This document shows positions 46,495 to 56,086 of a stretch of DNA of 64,000 nucleotides, piece after piece. Numbering within the stretch: the first letter of the stretch is position 1; each line of letters opens with the position of its first letter. This DNA comes from Stenotrophomonas sp. MMGLT7 (GTDB lineage Bacteria; Pseudomonadota; Gammaproteobacteria; Xanthomonadales; Xanthomonadaceae), in contig NZ_JAJOZS010000005.1 in NCBI RefSeq assembly GCF_021168555.1, positions 1 through 64,000 on the forward strand, read 5' to 3'. The translations under genes were made by a program, and so were the position numbers. The notes under the pieces are model-generated. The model had not been told where the DNA came from, ran no database searches, and saw only the letters and a list, made by a program, of their open reading frames with translations.

Positions 46495-49400
46495 GCCACT
46501 ACCTCCGGCAGCGCGCGGCCTGCGAACAGGGCATCCACGCTTTCCACCAGCGCCGGGTCGAAGCGCCAGGCGTGCACGCCCGGCGAGGGCGCGAGGGTGG
46601 CGTCCACGCCGCGGCAGAACAGGTAGCCCACGCCGCCGAAGTCGCGGGCGTAGTCGTACTCATCGCCCAGGCGGAAGCGCAGCCAGCGGTGCAGCGCGAC
46701 GGTGTAGATCAGCGCCTGCAGTTCGTACTCGCTGTGCGTCATCGCGCGCGCCAGCGCGTCGGCGTCGTAGGCCGGCAGGCGGTTGGACTTGTAGTCGAGC
46801 ACGTACCAGCGTCCATCAAAGTGGTAGGCCAGGTCGATCAGGCCGGTCATCAGGCCCTCCAGCCGCTGGCGCGCGCCGAACGCCTGGCGCTCGCCGACCA
46901 CGCCGAAGCGGTGCAGCAGCGCCAGCAACGCGTCCACGCGGGTGGGCTGCATGGCGAAGTGGAATTCCATCTCGTTGCGGCGCTCTTGGTCGGGCAGCGC
47001 GGCCAGCCGGCCGCCCTCGGGCAGGGCCACGGTGAGGGTGTTGCCGACCAGCGCGGTGAGCATGGCCACGCCGTCGTCCAGTTCGTCCTGGGCGTAGCCG
47101 CCGCGCTGCAGGGCCTCGACGATGGCCTCGCCCTGCCCGGCCGGGGCCGGCTGGCCGGGATGCCAGTCGCGCCAGGCGGCGAAGTCGGCGCGCTCGAACA
47201 CGTCGTGCATGACCACGCCGAAGCGGTTGCCGGCAAAGCGGGGGTCGAAGGCCTCGGCCTCCGCCGATGCTGCCAGCGGCTCGGCGGCGGCCGGCTCGTC
47301 GCTGCCGCCGCCACCCTCCACGGTGGCGCTGGCCATCGGGTCGGCGGCGACGCCGGCATCGGCCGAGGTGCCGCTTGCGGCACCGCCATCGGCGTTCGCC
47401 AGCTGGGTGAAGCTGTAGACCCACCAGTCCGGGGCGACCTGGCGCTGCGCCACCCGCGCCGGCGGCACCTGGACCTCGGCGGCCGGTGGCAGCCGCGGCA
47501 GCTCGGCCGGCGGTGGCGTGGTGTCGATGGCGACCGCGTTGCCGCCGACCGCGGCCTGCAGGGCCTCGACGTCGGCGACCATGGCCGCCAGCGCGGTGCG
47601 ATCGTGCTGGGGGAACGGGCCGGTGGCGATCCACAGCGCGTGCTCGGCACGGGTGAGGCCGACGTAGAGCAGGCGCGCGTCCTCGGCGCGCTGTTCCTGC
47701 CTCCATGCCTGCTCCGCCTCGCCCCAGGCCGGGTCGTCCTTGCCGGTGTTCCAGCGCAGCTGGCGGCGGCCGTCGGCGTGCACCACGCAGTGGCGGCCGG
47801 CGCCGCGCTCGCGGCGGCCGATGCCGACGTAGGGCAGGAACACCAGCGGGTACTCCAGGCCCTTGGACTTGTGCAGGGTGACGATCTGCACCCGGCGCGC
47901 GTCCGACTCCAGCCGCAGTTGCTGGGCCTCGTCGCCGTCGTCGGCGTTGGCGATGCGCCGGGCCAGCCAGTCCACCAGGCCATGCGGGCCCAGCGCGCGG
48001 GCGTCGGCCTCCTGCAGCAGTTCGGCCAGCTGCAGGTAGTTGGTGAGGCGGCGCTCGCCGTCCACCAGTGCCAGCAGGCGCTGGCCGTGGCTGGCGCCGA
48101 GGTCGCCGACCAGCGCCAGCGGGCCGCCGCGCTGCCAGCGCTCGCGCCAGTCCAGCGCCTGCTGCTGCCAGCGGCGGTGGCGCTCGCCGTCGTGTTCGAG
48201 CGCGGCGATGGCGGCGGCATCCTCGCCCACCAGCACGGTGGCCAGCGCGGCGCGCAGGCGGCGGTCGTCGCCCGGGTCGAGCAGCGCCTGCAGCAGGGTC
48301 AGCAGTTCCAGCGCCTCGTCGGTGGCGAACAGGCTGCGGCGGCCGGCGGCCACCGCCGGGATGCCGGCCGCGCCGAGCGCCTGCTGGATGCGAGTGGCCT
48401 CGCCGTGGCTGCGCACCAGCACGGCGATGTCGCCGGCCTGCACCTGGCGGCCGCCGATGCTGGCGCGACCCTCATTACCGGCGGCAAGCCAGCCGCGGAT
48501 GGCGGCCACGCAGGCGGCGGTGCACAGCTCGCGGGCGCGGTGGGCGCTCCATGGCTTGGGCTTGCCGGCGGGCTTGTTCTTGGCCGCCGTCGCGGCCTGG
48601 GCGGGCGGCGGCGGCTCGGGGGCGCGCCACAGGGTCAGCGCCGGGGCGGCGGCGCCGTCGCGCTGCAGGTCGGCATCGGTGCGTTTCGTGCCCGGCTGCA
48701 CCGGGTGGAAGGCGATGCCGTCGGTGAGGAAGGCGTCGGCATAGCCGGCCTGGGCGTACAGCGCGTCGATCGCGGCGAGCAAGCCGGGACGCGAGCGGAA
48801 GTTGTGGCCAAGCGGCGGCGCGCGCTCGGCGGTGATCGCGGCGGCCAGGTAGGTGCGCACGTCGCCGCCACGGAAGCCGTAGATGGCCTGCTTGGGGTCG
48901 CCGATGACGAACAGCGCCGGCTCCAGCCCGGCCACGCGGGCCAGTTCGCCTTCGCCGAACACGCGCGAGAAGATCGACCACTGGCGCTCGTCGGTGTCCT
49001 GGAACTCGTCCACCAGGGCGATGGCGTACTGCGCGCGCAGCCGCCGCGCCAGGGTCTCGGCCTGGGGGCTGTCCGGCGCCAAGGCATGGGCCACGCCATC
49101 GACCAGATCGTCGTAGGTCTGCACGCGGCGCTGGCGCTTGAGCAGCGCCAGCCGCGCCGCGGCGTCGTCGCGCAGGGCGTGCAGCAGGCGGATGCGGCGC
49201 TGCAGCTGCCACTGCCGCAGCTGCGCGTCGGCCTGCGCCCAGGCCTCCAGCGCGTCGAACAGCGGCGAGCACGGCACCCGGTCGTGGGCGCCGTCCTTGC
49301 AGAACCCGCGCAGGCGCGAGGGCAACAGCTTGTCGAGGTGGCCGCCGTCGTCCAGCGCCCAGTGCGCCTCGGCGCTGCCCTGCCAGAGCTGCTCGAAGGC

Positions 49401-50408
49401 CTTGTCGAAGCTGGGCCGGCGCGCGCGGCGGCCGTCGAACACCTTGGCGTCGAACGCGGCGGCGATGGCGTCGTAGGCCTGGTCGGCGTGCTCGCGCAGC
49501 GCCGCGACCAGCGCCTGCGCGGCGGCCTGGCGCGCCGGGGTGGGATCGTCGGGCGAGGCTTCGGTGGCGGCGGGCAGCAAGCTCGGGTGGCGCACCAGCT
49601 CGCGCAGGTCGGCGGCCAGCGCCTCGGGCCCGCCCGGCCACAGCGCGACCAGGTCCTCGGCCATCGCGGCGTCGGCCGCGCGCGCGCGCCACAGGTCGGC
49701 GGCGACCTCGGCCAGCAGTTCGCGGTCGTTGGCCAGCAGCTCGGGCGCGGCGAAGCTCTGGCCGCTCTCCAGCGCGTGCTCGCGCAGGACGCGGGCGCAG
49801 AAGCCGTGGATGGTGAAGATGGCGGCGAGGTCGATCTCCTCCACTGCCTGCTGCAGGCGGCGGCGCAGCTGCGCGGGGGATTCCTGCGCGGTGGCCAGGT
49901 GGGCGGTGAGGATCGCGCGGGTCAGGGTGATGTCGGGGGAGTCGTCCTGCTCCTGTAGGAGCGGCTTCAGCCGCGATGGGGCGTCACCGGGAAGGCCCAT
50001 CGCGACTGAAGTCGCTCCTACAGGGTTTTCACGGATTTCGGGGGTTTCGGGGGTTTCGGGGGTTTCGGGGGTTTCGGGGGTTTCGGGGGTTTCAGGGGTT
50101 TCAGGGGTTTCGCGGGTTTCGCGGATTTCAGGGATTTCGGGGGTTTCTGCGAGCACCAGGGTGGCGGCCAGGGCCAGGCGCTCGCGGATGCGGCGGCGCA
50201 GTTCCTGGGTGGCGGCCTCGGTGAAGGTGACGGCCAGGATCTGGCCGGTGCGCAGGCCGCGCTCGACCACCAGCCGGGTGAACAGCGTGGCCAGGGTGAA
50301 GGTCTTGCCGGTGCCGGCGCTGGCCTCGATCAGGCGCACGCCGTGCAGCGGCAGGCTCAGGTACGGGTCGCGGGTGGGCGCCGGCATGGATGCATCCGAT
50401 GCGGTCAT
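46491..50408 (-). CDS. recB: exodeoxyribonuclease V subunit RecB
   Basis: 1305 aa. 3'-5' helicase plus nuclease. Walker A EASAGTGKT at 28-36, AVTFTEAAT, FTIHGFC, DEFQDTD, VTLHKSKGLEYP, VGLTRAEHAL, and the C-terminal nuclease motif LIDLAYHFDGRWYVLDYKSNRL. Residues about 86-151 are an extra loop made of Pro-Glu-Thr repeats and a translated GTAG palindromic repeat. Longer frames upstream are recC read-through. ATG 50408 is 91 nt after the recC stop. Confidence 0.94.
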   Translation of the reverse strand: MTASDASMPAPTRDPYLSLPLHGVRLIEASAGTGKTFTLATLFTRLVVERGLRTGQILAVTFTEAATQELRRRIRERLALAATLVLAETPEIPEIRETRETPETPETPETPETPETPETPETPEIRENPVGATSVAMGLPGDAPSRLKPLLQEQDDSPDITLTRAILTAHLATAQESPAQLRRRLQQAVEEIDLAAIFTIHGFCARVLREHALESGQSFAAPELLANDRELLAEVAADLWRARAADAAMAEDLVALWPGGPEALAADLRELVRHPSLLPAATEASPDDPTPARQAAAQALVAALREHADQAYDAIAAAFDAKVFDGRRARRPSFDKAFEQLWQGSAEAHWALDDGGHLDKLLPSRLRGFCKDGAHDRVPCSPLFDALEAWAQADAQLRQWQLQRRIRLLHALRDDAAARLALLKRQRRVQTYDDLVDGVAHALAPDSPQAETLARRLRAQYAIALVDEFQDTDERQWSIFSRVFGEGELARVAGLEPALFVIGDPKQAIYGFRGGDVRTYLAAAITAERAPPLGHNFRSRPGLLAAIDALYAQAGYADAFLTDGIAFHPVQPGTKRTDADLQRDGAAAPALTLWRAPEPPPPAQAATAAKNKPAGKPKPWSAHRARELCTAACVAAIRGWLAAGNEGRASIGGRQVQAGDIAVLVRSHGEATRIQQALGAAGIPAVAAGRRSLFATDEALELLTLLQALLDPGDDRRLRAALATVLVGEDAAAIAALEHDGERHRRWQQQALDWRERWQRGGPLALVGDLGASHGQRLLALVDGERRLTNYLQLAELLQEADARALGPHGLVDWLARRIANADDGDEAQQLRLESDARRVQIVTLHKSKGLEYPLVFLPYVGIGRRERGAGRHCVVHADGRRQLRWNTGKDDPAWGEAEQAWRQEQRAEDARLLYVGLTRAEHALWIATGPFPQHDRTALAAMVADVEALQAAVGGNAVAIDTTPPPAELPRLPPAAEVQVPPARVAQRQVAPDWWVYSFTQLANADGGAASGTSADAGVAADPMASATVEGGGGSDEPAAAEPLAASAEAEAFDPRFAGNRFGVVMHDVFERADFAAWRDWHPGQPAPAGQGEAIVEALQRGGYAQDELDDGVAMLTALVGNTLTVALPEGGRLAALPDQERRNEMEFHFAMQPTRVDALLALLHRFGVVGERQAFGARQRLEGLMTGLIDLAYHFDGRWYVLDYKSNRLPAYDADALARAMTHSEYELQALIYTVALHRWLRFRLGDEYDYARDFGGVGYLFCRGVDATLAPSPGVHAWRFDPALVESVDALFAGRALPEVVA
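49955..50021. repeat. GTAG-type palindromic repeat within the recB coding sequence
   Basis: GTAGGAGCGGCTTCAGCCGC and inverted arm GCGACTGAAGTCGCTCCTAC, the same family as the four intergenic copies. In the recB frame it reads VGATSVAMGLPGDAPSRLKP with no stop. The left arm carries two paired changes relative to the consensus that keep the hairpin. Confidence 0.9.
50031..50148. repeat. 9-bp minisatellite within recB
   Basis: About thirteen tandem copies of GGGTTTCGG and variants (GGATTTCAG, GGTTTCGCG) coding Pro-Glu-Thr, Pro-Glu-Ile or Arg-Glu-Thr on the minus strand. Length changes keep the frame. It lies directly next to the GTAG repeat. Confidence 0.9.
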
Positions 50409-50499
50409 CGCGCACGCTCCAGCAGGCGATGCGAAGGGTCCCGATCCGGCGTAAAGCCCGCCGCGCCGGCAGCGGCGATGGCCAGACGTGTTGCGATCG

Positions 50500-53400
50500 T
50501 CATTCCGCGTCCTCCTGCGCGCCGTGCCAGTGGCGCCAGCTCTCGACCAGCCGCGCCGGGTCGGGCGAGTCGCCGGGCTCGCCGCGTTCGAGCAGCGAAT
50601 ACAACCGTTGGCTGGTGGCGGCGAAGGCGGCGAAGCGCTGCGCATCGGCGAACGGGTCGGCGCCGCGGTGGACCAGGTGCAGCTCCGGTGCCGCCGATTC
50701 GCTCCAGCCGAAGCCGGCCTGCCATTGCGCGGCGGCCTCCTTGACCGCCTTGTCGAGGTCGTCGGCGAGCGCGGCCTGGTGGTACTTCCAGCTGCTGTAG
50801 GGGGCGAACGCCAGCGGCGCCTGCAGGCCGTGGTGGTACAGCCGCAGCAGCTCGGCCAGCGCCGCCTGTGCCTGGCCCTGCGATAGCGGCTCGGGATCCA
50901 TCGGATGCGGGCCGATGCCGTCCTCATGCTCGAAGAAGCGCACGTACGGCGCGCGCTCGCCGGCGGCGCGCAGCAGCAGCCATTCCAGGCCGTGGCGGAT
51001 CGCCGCGCGCCCGCCCAGGGCGCCGACCTGCACCCGGCCCAGCCCGGGCGTGTACCAGCCGGGCAACCGGCCGTGCAGGTCGATGCCGTCGATCCGCACC
51101 TGCAGCCGCTGCGACCGCGCCGGCGCCTCGCCGCGCCACTGCGCGAAGGCCGCGGCGTAGGGCGCGATCCGGTGCAGGCGCTCGTCGAGCTGGCGCCGCC
51201 CCAGCGGCCCGGACGGCAGCAGCGCGCGCGCGCGCAGGCGCTCGTACAGGCCGTCGGCCTGGCCGGCCAGCGCGGCCTCGAACACCTGCTGCTGCAGCTC
51301 GTAGCCTTCCAGCCCGCGGCCCGGTGCCAGCAGTGGCTCCAGGTCGCTGTCCTCGCCGGCCGGGGCCGGCAGGCGCATGCCCAGGCGGTGGCGCAGGAAC
51401 TCCCCGGCCGGGTCGGCGAACAGCCGGCGCAGCTCGTCGATCGACACGCTCGCCGGCGGCGCCGCCGCGTCCGCGGGCAGCTCGCCGGCCACCCACGGCG
51501 CCAGCGGCTGGCGCTGCCCGGTGAGACTGTCCACCGCCGGCCGCCACTGCCGGCGGTAGCTGAAGCGGCGCGGGTCGGGCCCGCCCTCGCCGCTGCCTTC
51601 GCCGCTACCCTCGCCCGCCCCGCCGAACGCGGCGGCGGCGAACGGCTGCAGCGGATGGCGCACCACGAACTTGTCCGCCGCCTCGGGATCGGCGTGGTAC
51701 CGCGCGGCGCTGGCCAGCAGCTCGCTGACCAGCAGCGACGGCTCGCGCACGCTGCCGTCGCGGGCGTCGGCGCCGAGGTAGCTGAGGTAGAACACCTCCT
51801 GCGCCGAGGCGAACAGCTGCAGGAACAGGAAGCGGTCGTCGTCGCGGGTGGAGCGGTCGCCATGGCGGCGGCGTTCGCTGCCGAGTTCGGCGGTGAGGCG
51901 GTTGAGCCCGGCGGCCGGGTCGCGGCGCGGGAAGTCGCCGTCGTTCATGCCGAGCAGGCAGATCGCGCGGAACGGCAGCAGCCGCATCGGCACCATGCGG
52001 CCGAAGCTGATGCCGCCGGTGAGCAGCGGCGCGCGGGTGTCGGCCTCGCCCAGCACCGCGGCGAAGTGCGCGCGCACCACCTCGGCCGGCACCGCGCCGG
52101 CGAACCCGGCACGCTCGGCGTCGCGGGCGTACTGGTCGATCAGGCTGCGCAGGCGCTCCAGCGCGCGCTGCGCGCGCGGCGCCGACGGCGTGGCCGGGAC
52201 CAGCGCGTCGAGCAGGCCGAGCAGGCGCTCGCGCCAGGTCGCCGGCGGTGCCGCCTCGGCCAGCAGCTGCTGCTGCCGCTCGAGCGCGCGCAGCAGCCGG
52301 ACCAGGGTGTCCAGCGCCGCCAGTGCGCTGCCTTCCAGCAGCGGCCACGGTGCGACGCCGGCGATGTCGTCCTCGGCGCCGCTGGCGTGGCCGAGCAGCA
52401 GCCGGTCCAGCGCGAAGCGCCAGGTGTAGGCGTCGTCGGCCGGCGCCTGGTGGCGTTGCCGGTGCGCCGCGTCCAGGCCCCAGCGCGCGCCGGCGGCGTG
52501 CAGCCAGCCGCGCAGGCGCTCCAGCCCGTCCTCGTCCAGGCCGGCGGCCTCGGCGACCGGGGCGCTGGCCAGCAGGTCGAGGATCTCGTGCAGGCCGAAG
52601 CGCGAGACCGGCAGCCCGAGCAGGGTCAGGAACACCTCGGCCAGCGGCTCGCTGGCCAGCGGGCTGGCGTCGGCCAGCGCGTAGGGCAGGCGATCGTCGT
52701 CGCCGTGGCCGCCGAACACCGCGTCCAGGTACGGCACGTAGGGGTCGATGTCCGGCGCCAGCACGGCGATCTCGCGCGGCTGCAGCGGCGGGTCGAAGCG
52801 CTCGTCCTCCAGCAGCGCGCGCAGCTGGTCGTGCAGCACCTGCAGCTCGCGCAGGCGGGTGTGGCAGGCGTGCACCTGCAGGCTGGGATCGTGCAGCCGC
52901 AGCGCCGGCAGGCGCTGGCGCGGATCGGCGGCGGTCGGTGCGGGCGGCGGCGCGTCGCGGCGATGCAGCAGGTCGGACTGCATGCGCCGCAGCAGGCTGT
53001 CGCCCAGGCCGCCGTCGGCCAGCGCGCGGCGGCCGGACTGCAGCGGGTCGGCGTAGGCCTCGATCTCGGCGCGCGGCGGCGCCACCTCCTCGCTGCCGAG
53101 CAGGGCCATGAAGTCGCGCCCGGCCGCACCCCAGGCCTGCAGCAGCGGGTTCTCCTGCACGCTGTCGGCGAACAGCTCGGTGCCGGCGCCCTCGCGGCGA
53201 CGCTGCCACAGGCTCTGCAGGTCGCCCCAGTAGCCCTGGGTCGGCGTGGGCAGGTAGAAGTGCAGCGTGCCCACCCGCGCCTGGGTGGCCAGCACGCGCA
53301 GCACGTCGGGGGAGATGTTGAGCGTGGCGAAGGCGAACAGCCGCGTCGGCAGCCCCTGCGGCAGCGCCGCGTCGGCGCGGCCGAAGCGGCCCAGGTATTC

Positions 53401-53952
53401 GTCGATGCGGCGCGCGCGGTAGCGGCGGCCGGCGGCGATCGCGCGCCACAGCTGCGCCTGCGGGTCGGCCGGGTCGGCGCCGGCCTCCCAGCGCAGCAGC
53501 CAGTCGCGGCGCCAGGCCTGGTACTTCTCGAACACGGCGGACAGCTCGCCGGCCAGCGCCCACGGCTTGAGCGCGTCGCCGTCGCCCAGGTAGGCGTCGA
53601 TCGCCGCCAGCGCCGGCGCGGCGCGCACGCCCGGGTCGGCCAGCGCGGCGTACAGGCGCCACTGCATCGCCGCCATGTCCAGGTCGTCCGCTGCCGGGCC
53701 GAGATTGGCCTCCAGCGCGCGCGCGACGAATTCGCCGGGGGTGAGGAACTCCAGGTTGGCGGCGACGCCGTACTCGGCCGCCAGCGTGGCCTGCAGCCAG
53801 CGCCGCATCGCCACCTGCGGGATCAGCACCACGTCCGGCGCCAGCAGCGGCTGGCCCGGCGCCGGCCGCCGCAGTTCCTCCGCCAGCAGCGCGGCCAGCA
53901 TGTCCAGGGCGTTGGAGGGGTAGAGGCGGAAATCGCAGGCGGCGGCAGGCAT
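50500..53952 (-). CDS. recC: exodeoxyribonuclease V subunit RecC
   Basis: 1150 aa. The Chi-recognition subunit of RecBCD, with an inactive helicase fold. LYPSNALDMLAALLAEEL near the start, FAFATLNISPDVLRVL, PREIAVLAPDIDPYVPYLDAVF, and CLLGMNDGDFPR are typical. First gene of the recC-recB-recD order on this strand. ATG 53952 gives normal length; frames extending further upstream run into the repeat region. Confidence 0.95.
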   Translation of the reverse strand: MPAAACDFRLYPSNALDMLAALLAEELRRPAPGQPLLAPDVVLIPQVAMRRWLQATLAAEYGVAANLEFLTPGEFVARALEANLGPAADDLDMAAMQWRLYAALADPGVRAAPALAAIDAYLGDGDALKPWALAGELSAVFEKYQAWRRDWLLRWEAGADPADPQAQLWRAIAAGRRYRARRIDEYLGRFGRADAALPQGLPTRLFAFATLNISPDVLRVLATQARVGTLHFYLPTPTQGYWGDLQSLWQRRREGAGTELFADSVQENPLLQAWGAAGRDFMALLGSEEVAPPRAEIEAYADPLQSGRRALADGGLGDSLLRRMQSDLLHRRDAPPPAPTAADPRQRLPALRLHDPSLQVHACHTRLRELQVLHDQLRALLEDERFDPPLQPREIAVLAPDIDPYVPYLDAVFGGHGDDDRLPYALADASPLASEPLAEVFLTLLGLPVSRFGLHEILDLLASAPVAEAAGLDEDGLERLRGWLHAAGARWGLDAAHRQRHQAPADDAYTWRFALDRLLLGHASGAEDDIAGVAPWPLLEGSALAALDTLVRLLRALERQQQLLAEAAPPATWRERLLGLLDALVPATPSAPRAQRALERLRSLIDQYARDAERAGFAGAVPAEVVRAHFAAVLGEADTRAPLLTGGISFGRMVPMRLLPFRAICLLGMNDGDFPRRDPAAGLNRLTAELGSERRRHGDRSTRDDDRFLFLQLFASAQEVFYLSYLGADARDGSVREPSLLVSELLASAARYHADPEAADKFVVRHPLQPFAAAAFGGAGEGSGEGSGEGGPDPRRFSYRRQWRPAVDSLTGQRQPLAPWVAGELPADAAAPPASVSIDELRRLFADPAGEFLRHRLGMRLPAPAGEDSDLEPLLAPGRGLEGYELQQQVFEAALAGQADGLYERLRARALLPSGPLGRRQLDERLHRIAPYAAAFAQWRGEAPARSQRLQVRIDGIDLHGRLPGWYTPGLGRVQVGALGGRAAIRHGLEWLLLRAAGERAPYVRFFEHEDGIGPHPMDPEPLSQGQAQAALAELLRLYHHGLQAPLAFAPYSSWKYHQAALADDLDKAVKEAAAQWQAGFGWSESAAPELHLVHRGADPFADAQRFAAFAATSQRLYSLLERGEPGDSPDPARLVESWRHWHGAQEDAE

Positions 53953-54082
53953 CCTGCCATCTTGCCGCAGTGCGGTCGCAGGTGCAGAGACCTGGGATGT
54001 GGAGGGCAGCCTGGGGATGCTGGCCTGCGCGACTGGGCGCGGGCCCTGGGTACAAGTGCAAGCGAAGTGCGACGGAGCCGAT

Positions 54083-54256
54083 GCCCCCTCCCTTGCGCGC
54101 AGCGCAGGGGAGGGTTGGGGAGGGGTGCTGTGGCTGTGGCTTCTTGGCTCCGCTACTGATTGGCGGCGTGTCGTCGATCAGGTAGATCCGATCAAAAGCC
54201 CAAGCAACGGCACCCCTTCCCCAACCCTCCCCTGCGCTGCGCGCAAGGGAGGGGGC
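54083..54256. repeat. long inverted repeat upstream of the mla operon
   Basis: Arms of about 45 bp: GCCCCCTCCCTTGCGCGCAG... (54083-54127) and its near-perfect inverse complement (54211-54256), separated by about 83 bp. The surrounding 53953-54434 has no supported gene. It holds this element, and probably the mla promoter lies near 54260-54420. Confidence 0.75.
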
Positions 54257-54434
54257 AACGGCGGGGCGCCTTCGTTGCCATCCCTGCCCCTGCCAAAACA
54301 CCGTGTTGCAGCGGCAATGACCTCCGGCACGGACCGGTGCCGGCGGAAGATGCCAAAATACTGCACGGGCCAGTTCGGTTATGTTCAGCCGCCTGCCACG
54401 ATCCTTCTCCGTTGCTTTTCCGTTAATGGTTGCG

Positions 54435-55232
54435 ATGACGGCTTCAGAAGCTCCCCCCGTGCAGTTGTCCGGCGTCCGCATCGACCGTGGTGGACGCACG
54501 ATCCTGCGCGACCTTTCGCTGCAGGTGCCGCGCGGCAGCATCACCGCGGTGCTGGGCCCGTCCGGCAGCGGCAAGTCGACGCTGCTGGCGGGGCTGACCG
54601 GCGAGCTGGTACCGGTGGCCGGCAGCGTGAAGCTGTTCGGCCGCGACATCCCGCGCGGGGCGCGCGAGCTGCTGGAGATGCGCAAGGGCGTGGGCGTGCT
54701 GCTGCAGGGCAACGGCCTGCTGACCGACCTGAGCGCGGCCGAGAACGTGGCGCTGCCGCTGCGCGCGCATACCCGCCTGCCCGAGCCGGTGCTGCAGCGG
54801 CTGGTGCAGATGAAGCTGCACGCGGTGGGCCTGCTGGCCGCGGCGCAGGCCTGGCCGCGCGAGCTGTCCGGCGGCATGGCGCGGCGCGTCGCCCTTGCAC
54901 GGGCGCTCGCGCTGGACCCGCCGCTGATGCTCTACGACGAGCCGCTGACCGGCCTGGACCCGATCGCCAGCGGCGTGATCACCAGCCTGATCCAGCGCCT
55001 GAACCAGACCCTGGGGCTGACCAGCATCATCGTCACCCACCACGTGCACGAGACCCTGCCGATCTGCGACCAGGCGCTGGTGATCGCCAACGGCGGCATC
55101 GTCTTCGCCGGCACCCCGGCACAGCTGCAGCAGAGCACCGATCCGCTGGTGCAGCAGTTCCTGCTCGGCCGCCCGGACGGCCCGATCCCGTTCGACGCGG
55201 CGCCGCGCGCCTACGGCCAGGAGGCGGCGTGA
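54435..55232 (+). CDS. mlaF: MlaF, ATP-binding subunit of the phospholipid transporter
   Basis: 265 aa. ABC ATPase of the Mla system that returns misplaced phospholipids from the outer to the inner membrane. Walker A GPSGSGKS, signature LSGGMARR, Walker B LMLYDEP and the H-loop TSIIVTHH. Starts ATG 54435; ATG 54426 and ATG 54381 are possible but have no better ribosome site. First gene of mlaFEDCBA; its stop overlaps the mlaE start by one base (TGATG). Confidence 0.93.
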   Translation: MTASEAPPVQLSGVRIDRGGRTILRDLSLQVPRGSITAVLGPSGSGKSTLLAGLTGELVPVAGSVKLFGRDIPRGARELLEMRKGVGVLLQGNGLLTDLSAAENVALPLRAHTRLPEPVLQRLVQMKLHAVGLLAAAQAWPRELSGGMARRVALARALALDPPLMLYDEPLTGLDPIASGVITSLIQRLNQTLGLTSIIVTHHVHETLPICDQALVIANGGIVFAGTPAQLQQSTDPLVQQFLLGRPDGPIPFDAAPRAYGQEAA

Positions 55233-55981
55233 TGGCGTTCGTCGAATCCGTCCGCTCGCTGGGCCGCGCCGGGTTGTTCGCGATCACCGTGCTGCGCGGC
55301 TCGCTGCCCACGCGCGACCTGCTGGCCGAGCTGACCCGCGAGATCTACAAGGTCGGCGCCCGCTCGCTGCCGATCATCGCCGTCGGCGGCGCCTTCGTCG
55401 GCCTGGTGCTGACGCTGCAGGGCTACCGCACGCTGACCACCTACGGCGCGTCCGATGCGCTGTCCACGCTGCTGGGGCTGTCGCTGTACCGCGAGCTGGC
55501 GCCGGTGCTGACCGCGCTGCTGTTCATCGGCCGCGCCGGCAGCTCGATCGCCGCCGAGCTGGGGCTGATGCGCGCCACCGACCAGATCAAGGCGCTGGAG
55601 CTGATGGCCATCGACCCGATCGCCAAGACCGTGGCGCCGCGCTTCTGGGCGGCGGTGCTGACGGTGCCGCTGCTGACCGGGGTGTTCTGCTCGCTGGCCA
55701 TCTGCGGCGGCTATTTCGAGGCGGTACATGTGCTGGGCATCGACAATGGCGTGTTCTGGTCGGGATTGACCGGCAGCGTCGATTTCTGGGACGACTTCGG
55801 CGTGGCGATGCTCAAGTCGGCGATCTTCGGCGGCACCGCGGCGCTGGTGGCGGCCTACGTCGGCTTCAATGCCGAGCCGACCATCGAGGGCACGTCGGTG
55901 GCGACCACGCGCGCGGTGGTCAACGCCTCGCTGCTGGTGCTGATGTTCAACTTCGTGCTGTCGGCGCTGCTGTTCCAATGA
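55232..55981 (+). CDS. mlaE: MlaE, permease subunit
   Basis: 249 aa. MlaE/YrbE permease with five to six membrane segments. Family motifs include GGAFVGLVLTLQGY, LGLSLYRELAPVLTALLFIGRAGSSIAAELG and ATDQIKALELM. It forms the inner-membrane channel with MlaF. 105 nt separate it from mlaD. Confidence 0.95.
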   Translation: MAFVESVRSLGRAGLFAITVLRGSLPTRDLLAELTREIYKVGARSLPIIAVGGAFVGLVLTLQGYRTLTTYGASDALSTLLGLSLYRELAPVLTALLFIGRAGSSIAAELGLMRATDQIKALELMAIDPIAKTVAPRFWAAVLTVPLLTGVFCSLAICGGYFEAVHVLGIDNGVFWSGLTGSVDFWDDFGVAMLKSAIFGGTAALVAAYVGFNAEPTIEGTSVATTRAVVNASLLVLMFNFVLSALLFQ

Positions 55982-56086
55982 CGCGAGTCCCTCGCAAGAG
56001 CCCGCGCATCCATGTGCGGGGTCCCATCGAAAAGCCCGCTCCGATCGGCTTCGGGGCAACCGCTACATCAGGAGTGAGATAGACCC

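Noticed and set aside
46371-49958. 1195-codon plus-strand frame
   Set aside because: Antisense to recB; composition follows the third-position GC of the real gene.
50031-50148. CRISPR or phase-variable on/off switch
   Set aside because: The 9-bp units are contiguous and have no spacers, and the unit length is a multiple of three, so slippage cannot change frame.
50905-54159. 1084-codon plus-strand frame
   Set aside because: Antisense to recC, no motif.
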